Shown here in pieces: positions 50,561 to 61,488 of a stretch of 64,000 nucleotides of DNA; position 1 is the stretch's first letter, and each line of letters starts with the position of its first letter. Position numbers and translations under genes: made by a program. The notes below the pieces were generated by a model. The model did no database searches. It worked only from the letters and a program-made list of their open reading frames with translations, and was not told the origin of the DNA. This stretch comes from Aliidiomarina sp. B3213 (GTDB taxonomy: Bacteria; Pseudomonadota; Gammaproteobacteria; Enterobacterales; Alteromonadaceae): assembly GCF_003290085.1 (NCBI RefSeq), contig NZ_QMKJ01000004.1, positions 186,001 to 250,000 of the forward strand, written 5' to 3'.

Positions 50561-50908
50561 TTAGACAGAAAATGAAGCGCCACAACCACACGTTGTTGTC
50601 GCATTTGGATTATTCACAAAAAATCTAGAGCCCTGTAACCCTTCTTCATAATCGACAACACCACCAATTAGATACTGCAAACTCATCGGGTCGACAACTA
50701 AAGTGACCCCGTTTTTCTCAATTTGCATATCATCAGGATTAGTATTTTCTTCGAAGGTAAAGCCGTACTGAAAACCTGAGCAGCCGCCTCCGGTAACGAA
50801 GACGCGAAGTTTAAGCTCGGTATTTTCTTCTTCAGAAATTAGTTCGTGGACACGCGCAGCCGCAGCTTCCGAAAACTCTATAGGCATTGCTTGTTCAACT
50901 ACACTCAT
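50561..50908 (-). CDS. erpA: Iron-sulfur cluster insertion protein ErpA
   Basis: 115-residue A-type carrier that delivers Fe-S clusters to isoprenoid-synthesis and other apoproteins. The three cluster cysteines are present in GGGCSGFQY and TTCGCGASF. Length and sequence match E. coli ErpA. Single-gene unit with its own terminator. Confidence 0.96.
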   Translation of the reverse strand: MSVVEQAMPIEFSEAAAARVHELISEEENTELKLRVFVTGGGCSGFQYGFTFEENTNPDDMQIEKNGVTLVVDPMSLQYLIGGVVDYEEGLQGSRFFVNNPNATTTCGCGASFSV

Positions 50909-50964
50909 GAACTACTCCACATTTATATCAATAAACTTTACGTATTTTCTCGCATCATTCCGCG

Positions 50965-51684
50965 TCATTCAAGATCGCCAGAACCTTCTATATCTTGAAT
51001 TTCTACATCTTCTGCCAACAGTTCTTGCCACTGATAGATTTGGTCTATCGCACTCCCTCGACGCCTTTGCACCCTAACAGTCACTGTATTCGGGACAAAG
51101 TTCTCGGGTAATCGAAACGTACCTTCTGACAACGCGAAGTAATTCATTGCAAAATCACCTTCCTCAATTCCTGCAAGCTCGAGCAAGTTATAGGTTTTAG
51201 TTTCGTTATTCTCTTGCCCAGTCAGCTGAACCGAAAAGCTTCCTGTAACCAGTTGCTGAGCTCGTTCGAGTTGCAACAAAATGAGTCTGAAATAGAAGTT
51301 TCCAGAAGAGGTCGCCTCTGAAATAACAAACGAGTCGATAGCCACCCCATTTGCATCGAGCTCAGGCGCCATGACGCGTTGATAGAAAGTTAACTCGCGA
51401 GCGATAACCGCTTTATCTTCGATGGAGTCACGCAAATCATCCTGCAACGATCGCGTCGCCGCGCGCTCTACGTCGAGCTCCACCTGTAAAATATTATTTT
51501 CGTATTCCAATCGATCTAAGCGTTCATACAAAGTTTCAGTTTGAGACTCTAACCATGCGACACGCTGTGTTTGCCAATCGATACGCTTGTGACCACCGTA
51601 GTACCCAATAAAGATAGCCGCGATGAGCAAGGCAATGGCCAACAAAATTGTCCGTACGGTAATAATACGTCCAGGTTGAAACAC
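50965..51684 (-). CDS. DUF6776-like membrane-anchored coiled-coil protein
   Basis: 239 residues. One N-terminal membrane segment (TILLAIALLIAAIFIGYYGG), a coiled coil at about 40-100 (ESQTETLYERLDRLEYENNILQ region), and a C-terminal beta domain (YFRLILLQLERAQQLVTGSFSVQLTG). It resembles the DUF6776 family found beside erpA and hemJ in related bacteria. Periplasmic orientation is likely. Function unknown. Confidence 0.6.
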   Translation of the reverse strand: MFQPGRIITVRTILLAIALLIAAIFIGYYGGHKRIDWQTQRVAWLESQTETLYERLDRLEYENNILQVELDVERAATRSLQDDLRDSIEDKAVIARELTFYQRVMAPELDANGVAIDSFVISEATSSGNFYFRLILLQLERAQQLVTGSFSVQLTGQENNETKTYNLLELAGIEEGDFAMNYFALSEGTFRLPENFVPNTVTVRVQRRRGSAIDQIYQWQELLAEDVEIQDIEGSGDLE

Positions 51685-51768
51685 GTTCTATCCTCTCGTT
51701 TGAATGGCGTGGCGTATAAGGCCCACCAATGGTAAATTATGTGAAAGACTAGCTTTCGGTAAACGTCA

Positions 51769-52218
51769 ATGACAGAACTTCTCGTATTACAATGGTTTAA
51801 AGCATTACACCTTATAACCATGGTCGCTTGGTTTGCGGGCATTTTCTATTTGCCACGCCTGTTTGTATACCATGCAGAGTCGAACGAGCCTTCTGTTCAT
51901 GCGCAGCTCACCATTATGGAGCGTCGATTGCTGTACTTTATCACACCCTTTGCCATTCTGACGTTAATATTCGGCGCAGGAATGCTTTATATCTATGGCT
52001 TAGAATGGCTTAAGCATTCGGGCTGGATGCACATCAAACTGACTCTAGTTGCTGCACTGTGTGGTTACCATATCTACTGCTTTAAACTACTTAAACAATT
52101 CGCCAAGGGTGAAAACAGTCACTCAGGCAAATGGTTCCGCTGGTTTAATGAAGCTCCTGTTATTGTATTGTTTTCGGTCATTTTATTAGCGGTATTAAAA
52201 CCTGCATTTGGCAGTTAA
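51769..52218 (+). CDS. hemJ: Protoporphyrinogen IX oxidase HemJ
   Basis: 149-residue integral membrane protein with four hydrophobic segments. WFKALHLITMVAWFAGIFYLPRLFVYH holds the conserved His and RLFVYH motif, and MHIKLTLVAALCGYH follows. HemJ oxidises protoporphyrinogen IX late in heme synthesis in species lacking HemG and HemY. Divergent from the DUF6776 gene; hemL lies 1.1 kb downstream. Confidence 0.9.
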   Translation: MTELLVLQWFKALHLITMVAWFAGIFYLPRLFVYHAESNEPSVHAQLTIMERRLLYFITPFAILTLIFGAGMLYIYGLEWLKHSGWMHIKLTLVAALCGYHIYCFKLLKQFAKGENSHSGKWFRWFNEAPVIVLFSVILLAVLKPAFGS

Positions 52219-52288
52219 ATCAGTGACGACACTAGCCTGACTCTGCTATCATATTCAGCCAACAATCATCACGTTGGTAAGGGTAGCT

Positions 52289-53302
52289 ATGAACTTCAAA
52301 GGGGCAAACATTCTCTCGGTTGGGCAGTTCGATTTACCCGCAATAGAGAAAATCTTCCAGATTGCGGACCAAATGGCACCCTATGCTCACCGGCAGAAGC
52401 GCACAAGAGTTTTAGACGGCGCAATCTTGGGAAATTTATTCTTCGAGCCATCCACAAGAACGCGAGTTAGTTTCGGTACTGCGTTCAACCTGCTTGGCGG
52501 TGAAGTGCGAGAAACCACAGGCATGGAAAGCTCTGCCATCGCCAAAGGTGAGTCGCTATACGATACAGCGCGTGTGCTGTCTAGTTACAGCGACATAATC
52601 ACCATGCGCCACCCCAAGGCTGGCAGTGTTGCAGAGTTTGCGGAAGGTAGTCGAGTACCGGTTATTAACGGTGGTGACGGTGCAAACGAACATCCGACAC
52701 AAGCACTGTTAGATTTATATACGATCCAAAAAGAGTTGAACCACCATCAACGAAGCATTGATGGCATGCATATTTGTATGATTGGCGACCTCAAGTATGG
52801 CCGTACAGTTCACTCGTTATCGAAACTACTGTGCTTATATAAAAATGTGCGTTTTACGCTTATTTCCCCAAGAGAACTTGCTATGCCCAGTGAGGTTATC
52901 GACTTACTGACCAATGCCGGACATGAAGTTCTTGTTTCAGACGAAATGGTAGGCGTCATGGATGCCGACATTGTGTATCAAACGCGAATTCAGCAAGAGC
53001 GGTTTGCCAGTATGGAAGAAGCTGCCCAGTACCGCGGCAGGTTCCGTCTGAACAGCGAGATATACACCCGCCATTACAAGCCAAACACGGTCATTATGCA
53101 CCCTTTGCCTCGAGACTCCCGAGCAGAAGCAAATGAACTTGATAACGACTTAAACCAAAATCCCAACTTAGCCATATTTAGACAAGCTGACAACGGCGTG
53201 CTCATTCGAATGGCACTCTTTGCCTTAACCCTTGGTGTTGAGGACTTAGTTAGCAAATACGACACTGATGTCGTGTGGTATAGCGAAAAAGCGAATTTTT
53301 AG
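52289..53302 (+). CDS. pyrB: Aspartate carbamoyltransferase catalytic subunit
   Basis: First committed step of pyrimidine synthesis. 337 residues, about 25 longer than E. coli Pyr[12 protein letters not shown] binds carbamoyl phosphate, [15 protein letters not shown] and HPLPRDSR complete the active site. Start at 52289 with AAGGG 5 nt upstream. No pyrI regulatory-subunit gene follows; hemL starts 8 bp downstream instead. An unregulated or differently regulated enzyme is implied unless pyrI is elsewhere. Confidence 0.93.
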   Translation: MNFKGANILSVGQFDLPAIEKIFQIADQMAPYAHRQKRTRVLDGAILGNLFFEPSTRTRVSFGTAFNLLGGEVRETTGMESSAIAKGESLYDTARVLSSYSDIITMRHPKAGSVAEFAEGSRVPVINGGDGANEHPTQALLDLYTIQKELNHHQRSIDGMHICMIGDLKYGRTVHSLSKLLCLYKNVRFTLISPRELAMPSEVIDLLTNAGHEVLVSDEMVGVMDADIVYQTRIQQERFASMEEAAQYRGRFRLNSEIYTRHYKPNTVIMHPLPRDSRAEANELDNDLNQNPNLAIFRQADNGVLIRMALFALTLGVEDLVSKYDTDVVWYSEKANF

Positions 53303-53310
53303 AGGTATCT

Positions 53311-54597
53311 ATGTCCCGTTCTGAAGAACTATTTAACCAAGCCCAACGCTCTATTCCTGGTGGTGTAAACTCCCCCGTCCGTGCTTTTAAAGGTGTTGGC
53401 GGCACGCCCGTATTTGTAGAACGCGCGAATGGCGCTTATCTATTTGACGAAGACGGTCAGCGTTACATCGACTACGTGGGCTCGTGGGGACCAATGATCT
53501 TGGGCCACAATCACCCGGATGTGCGCGCGGCAGCTATTGAAGCAGCAGAACGCGGATTAAGCTTCGGAACGCCTACAGCTATCGAAACGACCATGGCGGA
53601 AAAAGTGATTTCAATTGTTCCATCAATTGAGAAAGTTCGCATGGTGAACTCTGGCACAGAAGCCACTATGACTGCTATTCGACTTGCTCGTGGTTATACA
53701 GGCAAAAACAAAATATTGAAGTTTGAAGGTTGCTACCATGGTCATGCCGACTCTTTACTCGTTAAAGCCGGTTCAGGCGCCCTTACCTTAGGCGTTCCAA
53801 GTTCTCCGGGCATTCCTGAAGACGTAGCCAAACACACGCTTACGGTTAGCTTCAATAAACTAGACGAAGTTGAAAAAGTGTTTGCGGAAGTCGGTGACGA
53901 CATCGCATGTATTATTGTTGAGCCCGTTGCCGGCAACATGAACTGTATTTTACCAGAGGAAGGTTTCCTTGAAGGTTTGCGTGACATTTGTGACCGGTTC
54001 AACTCTGTACTCATTTTCGATGAAGTGATGACCGGTTTTCGTGTTTCACAAGGTGGCGCACAACAACATTTCAATGTGACACCTGACCTTACTTGTTTAG
54101 GTAAAGTTATTGGTGGCGGAATGCCGGTGGGAGCATTTGGTGGTAAGGCTGAAATTATGGACCATATCGCTCCAGTTGGCCCAGTTTACCAAGCGGGTAC
54201 CTTGTCTGGAAATCCAATTGCCATGGCTGCAGGCCTAACCACATTAAGCTTATTAAACGACGAATCTCGTTATCATCAGCTAAATGCACAAGTTAAAGCA
54301 CTCACCACAGGCTTGCAAAAGCTTGCTGACAAACATGGTATTCCATTTACCACGAGCCAAGCTGGCGGCATGTTCGGGTTCTTCTTTACTAACGAAGACA
54401 AGGTAACCACCTTTGAGCAAGCAACCGCTTGCAACATGGAGCACTTTAAGACGTTCTACCACGAAATGCTGAAGCAAGGTATATACTTAGCACCAAGCGC
54501 TTTTGAAGCTGGGTTTATGTCTATGGCGCATAGCGAGCAGGACATACAAGACACGCTGGACTGTGCTGACAAAGCTTTCGCGAAAATCGCTCAGTAA
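53311..54597 (+). CDS. hemL: Glutamate-1-semialdehyde 2,1-aminomutase
   Basis: 428-residue PLP enzyme making 5-aminolevulinate in the C5 heme pathway. [54 protein letters not shown] and the PLP-lysine segment [16 protein letters not shown] are diagnostic. It follows pyrB by 8 bp with AGAGGT as ribosome site. Confidence 0.97.
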   Translation: MSRSEELFNQAQRSIPGGVNSPVRAFKGVGGTPVFVERANGAYLFDEDGQRYIDYVGSWGPMILGHNHPDVRAAAIEAAERGLSFGTPTAIETTMAEKVISIVPSIEKVRMVNSGTEATMTAIRLARGYTGKNKILKFEGCYHGHADSLLVKAGSGALTLGVPSSPGIPEDVAKHTLTVSFNKLDEVEKVFAEVGDDIACIIVEPVAGNMNCILPEEGFLEGLRDICDRFNSVLIFDEVMTGFRVSQGGAQQHFNVTPDLTCLGKVIGGGMPVGAFGGKAEIMDHIAPVGPVYQAGTLSGNPIAMAAGLTTLSLLNDESRYHQLNAQVKALTTGLQKLADKHGIPFTTSQAGGMFGFFFTNEDKVTTFEQATACNMEHFKTFYHEMLKQGIYLAPSAFEAGFMSMAHSEQDIQDTLDCADKAFAKIAQ

Positions 54598-54624
54598 TAA
54601 CACTATATTGAAATAGGAATTTTC

Positions 54625-56319
54625 ATGACCGAGTCTAAGTCTAAAAGCCCACTGTACATTCACTACTCAGGCCCTTCATTGCTTGAGACGCCGTTGCTGA
54701 ATAAAAGTAGTGCCTTTAGTCCAGAGGAACGCAAAGCATTCAACTTAACGGGTTTGCTTCCTCCTCGTTATGAAACTATTGAAGAGCAAGTAAGCCGTGC
54801 TTACATGCAATATAAAAGTTTTGAAACACCGTTGAATAAACATATCTTTCTTCGTGCAATTCAAGACACCAACGAAACCATGTATTACCGCTTGGTCAAA
54901 GACCACGTAGAAGAAATGATGCCCATTATCTACACTCCGACGGTAGGTGATGCTTGTGAGCAATTTTCAGATATCTACCGCAGTGCTCGTGGTTTGTTCT
55001 TATCGTACGCAGAGCGCGATCAAATGGACGACATATTACGCAATGCGACCAAACGTAATGTGAAAGTTATCGTGGTTACTGACGGCGAGCGTATTCTTGG
55101 CTTAGGTGACCAAGGTATCGGCGGCATGGGAATTCCTATTGGAAAACTCTCTCTTTATACCGCCTGTGGTGGTATTAGCCCTGCGTATGCTCTCCCAGTC
55201 ATGTTGGACGTGGGCACGAACAATGAAAAACTTTTAAATGACCCAATGTACATGGGCGCCCGCCACAAACGGGTTACTGGTAAAGAGTACGAAGACTTTA
55301 TAGACACCTTTATTCAGGCAGTAGAAAAGCGCTGGCCTGGGGTACTTATTCAGTTTGAAGACTTCGCTCAGCAAAATGCCATGCCGATCCTGAAAAAGTA
55401 TCAAGACCAAGTGTGTTGTTTTAATGACGATATTCAAGGTACGGCAGCTGTTACAGCCGGAACTTTACTAGCTGCCTGTAAAGCAAAAGGTCAGTCGATT
55501 ACAGAACAACGCGTTGCCTTTGTTGGGTCTGGCTCTGCGGGTTGTGGTATCGCTGAACAAATCATTGCTCACATGCAGGCCGAGGGTTTAACAAGAGAAC
55601 AAGCGCAAAGCCAGATTTATATGGTTGATCGTTTCGGCTTGTTAACCGACAAAATGGATAACTTACGCGACTTTCAGGCGGCATTAACCCAATCTAGCGA
55701 AGTCATTGCAGATTGGAGCTTCAGTGGCGAATATCCTTCACTACTCGATGTGATGAACTGCGCGAAACCAACGGTGCTCATCGGCGTATCCGGACAGCCG
55801 GGCTTATTCACAGAGCAAGTCATTCGTGCCATGCATGAACATTGTGAAGAGCCGATTATTTTTCCACTGAGCAACCCGTCACGTCATGTTGAAGCTCATC
55901 CTCGAGACGTATTGCGTTGGACAAACGGCAAAGCCATTTTAGCCACGGGCAGTCCATTTGACGAAGTCGTAGTCGACGGCGTGAATTACCCTATCGCTCA
56001 ATGTAACAACAGCTACATTTTCCCCGGCATTGGTTTAGGTGTATTGGCTGTAAAGTCACGCCGCGTTACAGAAAAAATGATGCTCATTGCCAGCGAAACC
56101 CTCGCAGCAATGTCACCTAAAGTATTGGGTTCTGGAGCGAGTCTGCTGCCGTCGTTAAGGGAAATAGAAACCCTTTCGAGAGAGATCGCATTTGCGGTTG
56201 GAAAAGTAGCCCAAGAACAAGGCCACGCTCTAGAAATTCCGGACGAACTGCTACGTTCACGCATTAGCAAGGTGTTCTGGGAACCTGAATACCGAGAATA
56301 TCGTCGCGTCAGCCTGTAG
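54625..56319 (+). CDS. maeA: NAD-dependent malic enzyme
   Basis: 564 residues, the length of E. coli MaeA (SfcA). Malate is oxidatively decarboxylated to pyruvate. [34 protein letters not shown], the metal-binding EDFAQQNAM and [11 protein letters not shown], and the NAD-binding [15 protein letters not shown] are present. Converges with mrcB. Confidence 0.95.
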   Translation: MTESKSKSPLYIHYSGPSLLETPLLNKSSAFSPEERKAFNLTGLLPPRYETIEEQVSRAYMQYKSFETPLNKHIFLRAIQDTNETMYYRLVKDHVEEMMPIIYTPTVGDACEQFSDIYRSARGLFLSYAERDQMDDILRNATKRNVKVIVVTDGERILGLGDQGIGGMGIPIGKLSLYTACGGISPAYALPVMLDVGTNNEKLLNDPMYMGARHKRVTGKEYEDFIDTFIQAVEKRWPGVLIQFEDFAQQNAMPILKKYQDQVCCFNDDIQGTAAVTAGTLLAACKAKGQSITEQRVAFVGSGSAGCGIAEQIIAHMQAEGLTREQAQSQIYMVDRFGLLTDKMDNLRDFQAALTQSSEVIADWSFSGEYPSLLDVMNCAKPTVLIGVSGQPGLFTEQVIRAMHEHCEEPIIFPLSNPSRHVEAHPRDVLRWTNGKAILATGSPFDEVVVDGVNYPIAQCNNSYIFPGIGLGVLAVKSRRVTEKMMLIASETLAAMSPKVLGSGASLLPSLREIETLSREIAFAVGKVAQEQGHALEIPDELLRSRISKVFWEPEYREYRRVSL

Positions 56320-56332
56320 CTTTTAAATCATG

Positions 56333-58597
56333 CTAACCGAAGATGCGCTCAAACCAAGAGCGCTCTTCTTTCTGTTCTTGGTCTCTTAGTCTTCCTCGGC
56401 AGTCATAGAATTCAGTCGCGGCCACGCCCATCATCGGAATGCGCAGTGCTTCACTGCAGTCTGGGCCAACGCGATTCATATTCATCGCGTCGACATAAAT
56501 CCAATGCATCGTTTCGGGAAGAACGCGATCTAATGGCTGAATATTACTGCGCCGCCAATATTCTCGGGCTAACGGTAAAGCGCCAGCACTGCCCGTTAGT
56601 CCCACCGGGGAATTATTATCGTAGCCTACCCACACTGTCAGCATCCGTGCCCCATCAAATGAAACGAACCAACTATCTCTTAAATCATCTGTAGATCCGG
56701 TTTTGCCACCAATATCCTCGCTTACGTCTGATATTGCTTGCCCAGTCCCTCTCGCTACAACCTGCTCCATGGCATATCTAGCCATTCGTGCCGCTTCTGG
56801 GGTAAGTACCTGTGTAGCCGTATTCTCTCTTAAAAATATGGATTCGCCACGATGAGTTGTTACCGCTTCAATGGTATGCAAAGGAACGCGCTTTCCCTCG
56901 TTTAGCAGAGGCACGTATAGCTGCGAGATTTGAAAGGGAGACATTTCTATCGTACCCAACATCAAACTTGGGTAACTATGGATACTAGCTGGCGCTCCTG
57001 CGTTGACTAATCGACGTCTAACCTGATCAGCTCCTATTTCCATACCCACGCGCACCACCGGAGCATTGCGAGAATCTATAAAAGCCTCTAATAACGTAAT
57101 TTCCCCTCGGAAAGTCTCATCGTAATTCTGAGGCTGCCAAAGGTCTCCACGCTCGTTTACAAGCTCAATTGGAGTGTCTTGTACCGGCGTAATCAGATTA
57201 AATTCGGCTTCATTTTCGAACGCAAGCGCATAAACCCAAGGCTTTACCAGCGAACCAATTGCACGCTGCGCATTCAAAGCTCGGTTAAACCCGGCGTTTA
57301 CTGGCTCTGCTCCGCCAATTAGCGCTTCAATAGCACCCGTACGATAATCAGTCACCAATAGAGCACGTTCTGCACTTTTCACTTGATCGGGAATAAATTG
57401 GCTACGAGCGCTAGACTCGAGCCTTGCCTGCTGCTCTGGGTCAAATGTGGTGTAAATTTTTAATCCCGTTCTATGCCATTGCGAGCCTTGTACATAATCA
57501 TTTAATTCAGCTTGTACGGCATCGATAAAGTCTGGGCGGCCATAACGGCTTAGCCGAGTTTGCTCTCGAGTTCTCACTTCACGGTCAATTGCAGCAAGAT
57601 ACTGAGTTTGATTGATTAAGTCGTTTTCAAACATTAACCGTAAAACTAAATCTCTTCGGCCTTTCGCATTTTCGGGATTTCGTCGAGGATTATAAAGACT
57701 AGGTCCCTTTACCATTCCGATAAGTAATGCGATTTCGTCTACATTGAGGTTCTGTGGCGTTTTTCCAAAGTAGAAGTGGCTACCTAAACCAATGCCGTGA
57801 ATAGCATGACCACCGTCTTGCCCAAAAAACACTTCATTAAAATAGGCTTCTAAAATTTCGTCTTTGCTGAAGCGGAAATCTAAGATAAGCGCCATTAATG
57901 CTTCGTTAAACTTCCGGATATAAGTTTGCTCAGAAGAAAGGAACATATTCTTCACAAGCTGCTGCGTAATTGTACTACCACCTTGAACTGTTCTACCTGC
58001 GGCAATATTGGCAAGAACAGCACGAACAATAGCTGTTGGACGAACACCCGCATGATGGTAAAAATCTTGGTCTTCGACCAGCAATAAAGTTTCTTTCATT
58101 AATGCCGGAACTTCTTCTAAGCCCAGAATTAACCGGTCTTCTCCTTGTCCAGTAGGAAACCTCCCCATAAGTTGAGGCTCTAATCGAATTGCCGTCATCG
58201 AATCTTGTTCTGGCCACGACTCTATTCTTTCGAGCACGTTACTCTCATTAAAAAGCAAACGAACGCGCTTTGCCGGCTCTAGGTTGTCAGGAAAGTCAAA
58301 GGCTCTGCGATGCAATAGAATTTGCTGATTGGCTTGCTGAAATTCACCTGGATCACGTGCAGATCTAGACTCACGGTAATCTAACGCATGAAGTTCAGAG
58401 ATAACTTGAGCTAACGAGATATTTTGATGAGGTTCAAGTGATAGAGCACGGCTATAAATTAACGCTGGGGCTTGATAACGGGCATGGGCAAAACGCTTTG
58501 TTACTTGAGCGTCTAAATATACGCCGTAAAAAGCTAAAACAACCGCACCAACCAGTGCGCATTTAAAAATGAAAGCTAAAGCCGACTTGATGGACAC
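56333..58597 (-). CDS. mrcB: Penicillin-binding protein 1B
   Basis: A 754-residue bifunctional peptidoglycan synthase. One membrane anchor (about 8-28); a UB2H-like region; glycosyltransferase family 51 with catalytic Glu175 in VEDQDFYHHAGV and QGGSTITQQLVKN; then the transpeptidase with S449-LVK, SRN at 509-511 and KTG at 632-634. It ends in a short charged tail. All catalytic motifs are intact. Single gene, convergent with maeA. Confidence 0.95.
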   Translation of the reverse strand: MSIKSALAFIFKCALVGAVVLAFYGVYLDAQVTKRFAHARYQAPALIYSRALSLEPHQNISLAQVISELHALDYRESRSARDPGEFQQANQQILLHRRAFDFPDNLEPAKRVRLLFNESNVLERIESWPEQDSMTAIRLEPQLMGRFPTGQGEDRLILGLEEVPALMKETLLLVEDQDFYHHAGVRPTAIVRAVLANIAAGRTVQGGSTITQQLVKNMFLSSEQTYIRKFNEALMALILDFRFSKDEILEAYFNEVFFGQDGGHAIHGIGLGSHFYFGKTPQNLNVDEIALLIGMVKGPSLYNPRRNPENAKGRRDLVLRLMFENDLINQTQYLAAIDREVRTREQTRLSRYGRPDFIDAVQAELNDYVQGSQWHRTGLKIYTTFDPEQQARLESSARSQFIPDQVKSAERALLVTDYRTGAIEALIGGAEPVNAGFNRALNAQRAIGSLVKPWVYALAFENEAEFNLITPVQDTPIELVNERGDLWQPQNYDETFRGEITLLEAFIDSRNAPVVRVGMEIGADQVRRRLVNAGAPASIHSYPSLMLGTIEMSPFQISQLYVPLLNEGKRVPLHTIEAVTTHRGESIFLRENTATQVLTPEAARMARYAMEQVVARGTGQAISDVSEDIGGKTGSTDDLRDSWFVSFDGARMLTVWVGYDNNSPVGLTGSAGALPLAREYWRRSNIQPLDRVLPETMHWIYVDAMNMNRVGPDCSEALRIPMMGVAATEFYDCRGRLRDQEQKEERSWFERIFG

Positions 58598-58700
58598 AAC
58601 AACCCTCTGTTTTTTGCCATAGCGTAACGCCCAAAAGCAGTTAGGGAAAGCGACTTTGCCTGATTATTACGAATAGACAATGAGCGAAATAGAGGAATTG

Positions 58701-58732
58701 TTATTCAGCCCTCAACGCCAAGGGCTGAATAA
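58701..58732 (-). terminator. 12-bp perfect stem-loop downstream of pepB
   Basis: TTATTCAGCCCT (58701-58712) and AGGGCTGAATAA (58721-58732) are perfect reverse complements with an 8-nt loop, starting 8 bp after the pepB stop. There is no long T-run after it on the minus strand, so it may stabilise the mRNA end rather than terminate strongly. Confidence 0.6.
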
Positions 58733-58740
58733 CTTAACGA

Positions 58741-60057
58741 CTAGCGCGTAAGAATGCGCGCAATAGTTTGTACACCTAAGCCTGTAGCACCGGCAGGATA
58801 AAGTGCGTTTGCTTGACCGTGATAAGCACCCGCTAAGTCGAAGTGCAACCAACCTTGCCCCTTATTCGGAGCAAATCTCAGTAGGAAACCTGCCGCATTA
58901 CTTGCGCCGCCAGAGCCACCACCCTTCATCGGCTTGCTATTTGCGGTGTCCGCAAACGGCGAAGGACAGTTGTATTGATGCCAAGAATTTAGGGGCAGAC
59001 GCCATAGATTTTCATGACTACGTTCAGCAATTTTTAACGCTTCATTGGCAAAACTGTCGTCTACGCTAAATAAGGCGTTGTACTCTGTACCAACAGCGAC
59101 TTGTGCCGCACCTGTTAGCGTTGCTGCATCAATAATATATTTGGCATTCAACTCACCTGCGCGAATTAACCCGTCTGCCAATACAAGACGACCTTCAGCG
59201 TCTGTGTTTACAATCTCAACCGATTGACCGTTCTTGTAGTAAATAATATCGCCATTCTTGTATGCATTACCGTCGATCATGTTTTCGGCACAGCATAGCA
59301 GTAACTTCACGCGCTTATTTAAACCTTGCTGCATGGCAAGAATTAGAGCGCCAGACACCGTTGCGGCCCCACCCATGTCACACTTCATAGCAACCATGCC
59401 TTCGTTGCCTTTAATGCTATACCCACCGGTATCGAACGTAATACCTTTACCGATAAGGGCATACTCTACTTCTGCTTTCTCGTCACCGGTTGGATTAAAG
59501 TCTAGTTCCAGAAGCACTGGAGGATGCTGACTCGCACGTCCCACAGTATGAATACCAAAACGTTCTTCATTGACTAATTCAGGGCCAACCACCATGCGCG
59601 CAGAAACTGCTTTCCCGCCGACTTCCTGAGCCTTTTCAATAACTTTTTCACACAGGCTTTCTGGATAAATCTCACTTGAGGGCAAGTTAATAAGATTTCG
59701 CACCCAACGATAAGTGTCGACAAGAGGTTTGAGAGATGACTGAGCATCGTCACTAAACACAATCTCATTAGTTGAGCGCGTGTCTGTGAACCCTTTGGCA
59801 AAAGCCCATTGACGCGCCTCTGTCCAACCTTCTCCTTCAAGAGAAACCTTTGCTAAACCCAGCTGATCTAGTTTGCGAGCTGCGGTTTGAATGACACGAA
59901 ATTCGGCTTCGTCGTCTTCATTTTTCCGCTCTGCTTGGCGAGTTTCCGGCAATACCACACGGAAACCAGAGTCTGCAGCATACACGACACTGTTATCGCG
60001 TACCCCTTGTGGACACTCTTCCTTAGTTAACCAAACCGGGATGGCACTAGACATCAT
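58741..60057 (-). CDS. pepB: Leucyl aminopeptidase-type peptidase B
   Basis: 438-residue M17 metallopeptidase. YALIGKGITFDTGGYSIKG, MKCDMGGAATVSGAL and NTDAEGRLVLADGLI carry the two-zinc site and catalytic residues. The short N-terminal domain and overall sequence fit PepB rather than PepA. GAGGTG sits just before two adjacent ATG codons; the second (60054) has the better spacing. Divergent from sfsA. Confidence 0.92.
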   Translation of the reverse strand: MMSSAIPVWLTKEECPQGVRDNSVVYAADSGFRVVLPETRQAERKNEDDEAEFRVIQTAARKLDQLGLAKVSLEGEGWTEARQWAFAKGFTDTRSTNEIVFSDDAQSSLKPLVDTYRWVRNLINLPSSEIYPESLCEKVIEKAQEVGGKAVSARMVVGPELVNEERFGIHTVGRASQHPPVLLELDFNPTGDEKAEVEYALIGKGITFDTGGYSIKGNEGMVAMKCDMGGAATVSGALILAMQQGLNKRVKLLLCCAENMIDGNAYKNGDIIYYKNGQSVEIVNTDAEGRLVLADGLIRAGELNAKYIIDAATLTGAAQVAVGTEYNALFSVDDSFANEALKIAERSHENLWRLPLNSWHQYNCPSPFADTANSKPMKGGGSGGASNAAGFLLRFAPNKGQGWLHFDLAGAYHGQANALYPAGATGLGVQTIARILTR

Positions 60058-60210
60058 TCACCTCACAACGTAGTTTAAGTCCGTAAAAAATAAATCTGAG
60101 AGCGTGATCACTTCAGCGCACTCAAACAGAGCTTTGAATTATAGCAAGCCATACTTTAAAAAACAGAAAGCAAAACCTGAAGACGTACTGTAACGAGAAA
60201 ATAAACAGCT

Positions 60211-60906
60211 ATGCAATTTAATCCTCCTCTGAAAGCCGCCAAATTAGTAAAAAGATACAAGCGCTTTTTAGCAGACGTAACTCTGCCCGATGGTTCTGAA
60301 CTTACCGTTCATTGCCCTAATACAGGTGCAATGACTGGCTGTGCTATCCCCGACAGCGAAGTTTGGCTGAGCGAGAGCGACAACAAAAAGCGAAAGTACG
60401 CACACACTTGGGAAGTTGCGAAACTCCCCTCAAAAGATTGGGTGTGCATTAATACGCACCGCGCAAATGAGCTTGTAGTGGAAGCCTTACATACCTCTTT
60501 ACCGAAAGAGCTTGAAAGCTTCTCAGCAATGGAGCGTGAAGTTAAATACGGTGAAAAAAGTAGATGTGACATTGTGTTACAAAGAAATAACGCACCAGAC
60601 ACCTATATCGAGGTAAAATCCGTGACATTGCTTGAAGATGAGAACGGCTACTTCCCTGATGCTGTTTCAACACGAGCAACAAGACAAATAGAAGAACTTA
60701 TTCAACTGAAACATGACACGGGAAACGACATCGCGATTGTTTATGCAGTTATGCATACCGGCATAAAAAACGTACAGACGGCAACGCATATTGATCCAAA
60801 CTATGCTGCTATGTGTAAACAAGCAGAGGCAAATGGGCTAACTATTTTCAAGGCTTTTTTCAATATAAATCAATATGGTATTGAATTTTCAAATTGGAGC
60901 GCTTGA
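60211..60906 (+). CDS. sfsA: SfsA, sugar fermentation stimulation protein
   Basis: 231 residues; RYKRFLADVTLPDGSELTVHCPNTGAM, REVKYGEKSRCDIVL and YIEVKSVTLLEDENGYFPDAVSTRA match the SfsA family. The fold combines an OB-like domain and a nuclease-like domain, and the E. coli protein was described as a DNA-binding factor for maltose genes; the true role is uncertain. Upstream of dksA as in E. coli. Confidence 0.93.
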   Translation: MQFNPPLKAAKLVKRYKRFLADVTLPDGSELTVHCPNTGAMTGCAIPDSEVWLSESDNKKRKYAHTWEVAKLPSKDWVCINTHRANELVVEALHTSLPKELESFSAMEREVKYGEKSRCDIVLQRNNAPDTYIEVKSVTLLEDENGYFPDAVSTRATRQIEELIQLKHDTGNDIAIVYAVMHTGIKNVQTATHIDPNYAAMCKQAEANGLTIFKAFFNINQYGIEFSNWSA

Positions 60907-60947
60907 ATCTTGATTTCCAGCCCCCATTTGCTGTTTTTGCGGTAAAA

Positions 60948-60976
60948 TTGCACGTATTTTTTTTATCTGATATACA
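60948..60976 (+). promoter_or_regulatory. Sigma-70 promoter of dksA
   Basis: TTGCAC (60948-60953), a 17-nt T-rich spacer, and TATACA (60971-60976). Predicted transcription starts about 46 nt before the dksA ATG, leaving room for the GGAGGG ribosome site. Confidence 0.6.
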
Positions 60977-61029
60977 TACCCATCTTTTTTGAGACAGGTT
61001 AGTTGTAAACCTCCCGGAGGGAATGAACT

Positions 61030-61482
61030 ATGGCGGCAGCTAAGGAAAGGAAAGCGCACGGAATTCTTGCGCAAGCGGGGCTTGAGCCTTACGCCGAGAA
61101 GAAAGGCGAAGAGTACATGAATGAAGCGCAGCGCGCTCATTTTAAAAAGATTTTAGAAGTGTGGCGTGCACAACTTAGAGAAGAAGTTGACCGTACCGTT
61201 GGCCACTTGAAGGAAGACGCTGAAAATTACGCTGACCCAGTCGATCGAGCAGCACAGGAAGAAGAGTTTGCTATCGAGTTACGTACTCGCGACAGAGAAC
61301 GTAAATTGATTAAGAAAATTGAAAAAACATTGGAGCTTATCGAGCACAACGATTTCGGCTTTTGTGAGTCGTGCGGTGTGGAAATAGGTATTCGCCGGTT
61401 AGAAGCAAGACCAACTGCAGACTTATGTATAGACTGTAAAAGCCTTGCAGAAATCCGCGAAAAGCAAATGAAAGGCTCTTAA
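61030..61482 (+). CDS. dksA: RNA polymerase-binding transcription factor DksA
   Basis: 150 residues, nearly identical in plan to E. coli DksA. The coiled coil carries the acidic tip [11 protein letters not shown], which inserts in the RNA polymerase secondary channel, and the zinc finger is CESC...CIDC. With ppGpp it represses rRNA promoters and activates amino-acid genes. GGAGGG lies about 9 nt before the ATG. gluQ follows six bases after its stop. Confidence 0.97.
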   Translation: MAAAKERKAHGILAQAGLEPYAEKKGEEYMNEAQRAHFKKILEVWRAQLREEVDRTVGHLKEDAENYADPVDRAAQEEEFAIELRTRDRERKLIKKIEKTLELIEHNDFGFCESCGVEIGIRRLEARPTADLCIDCKSLAEIREKQMKGS

Positions 61483-61488
61483 GCAAAG

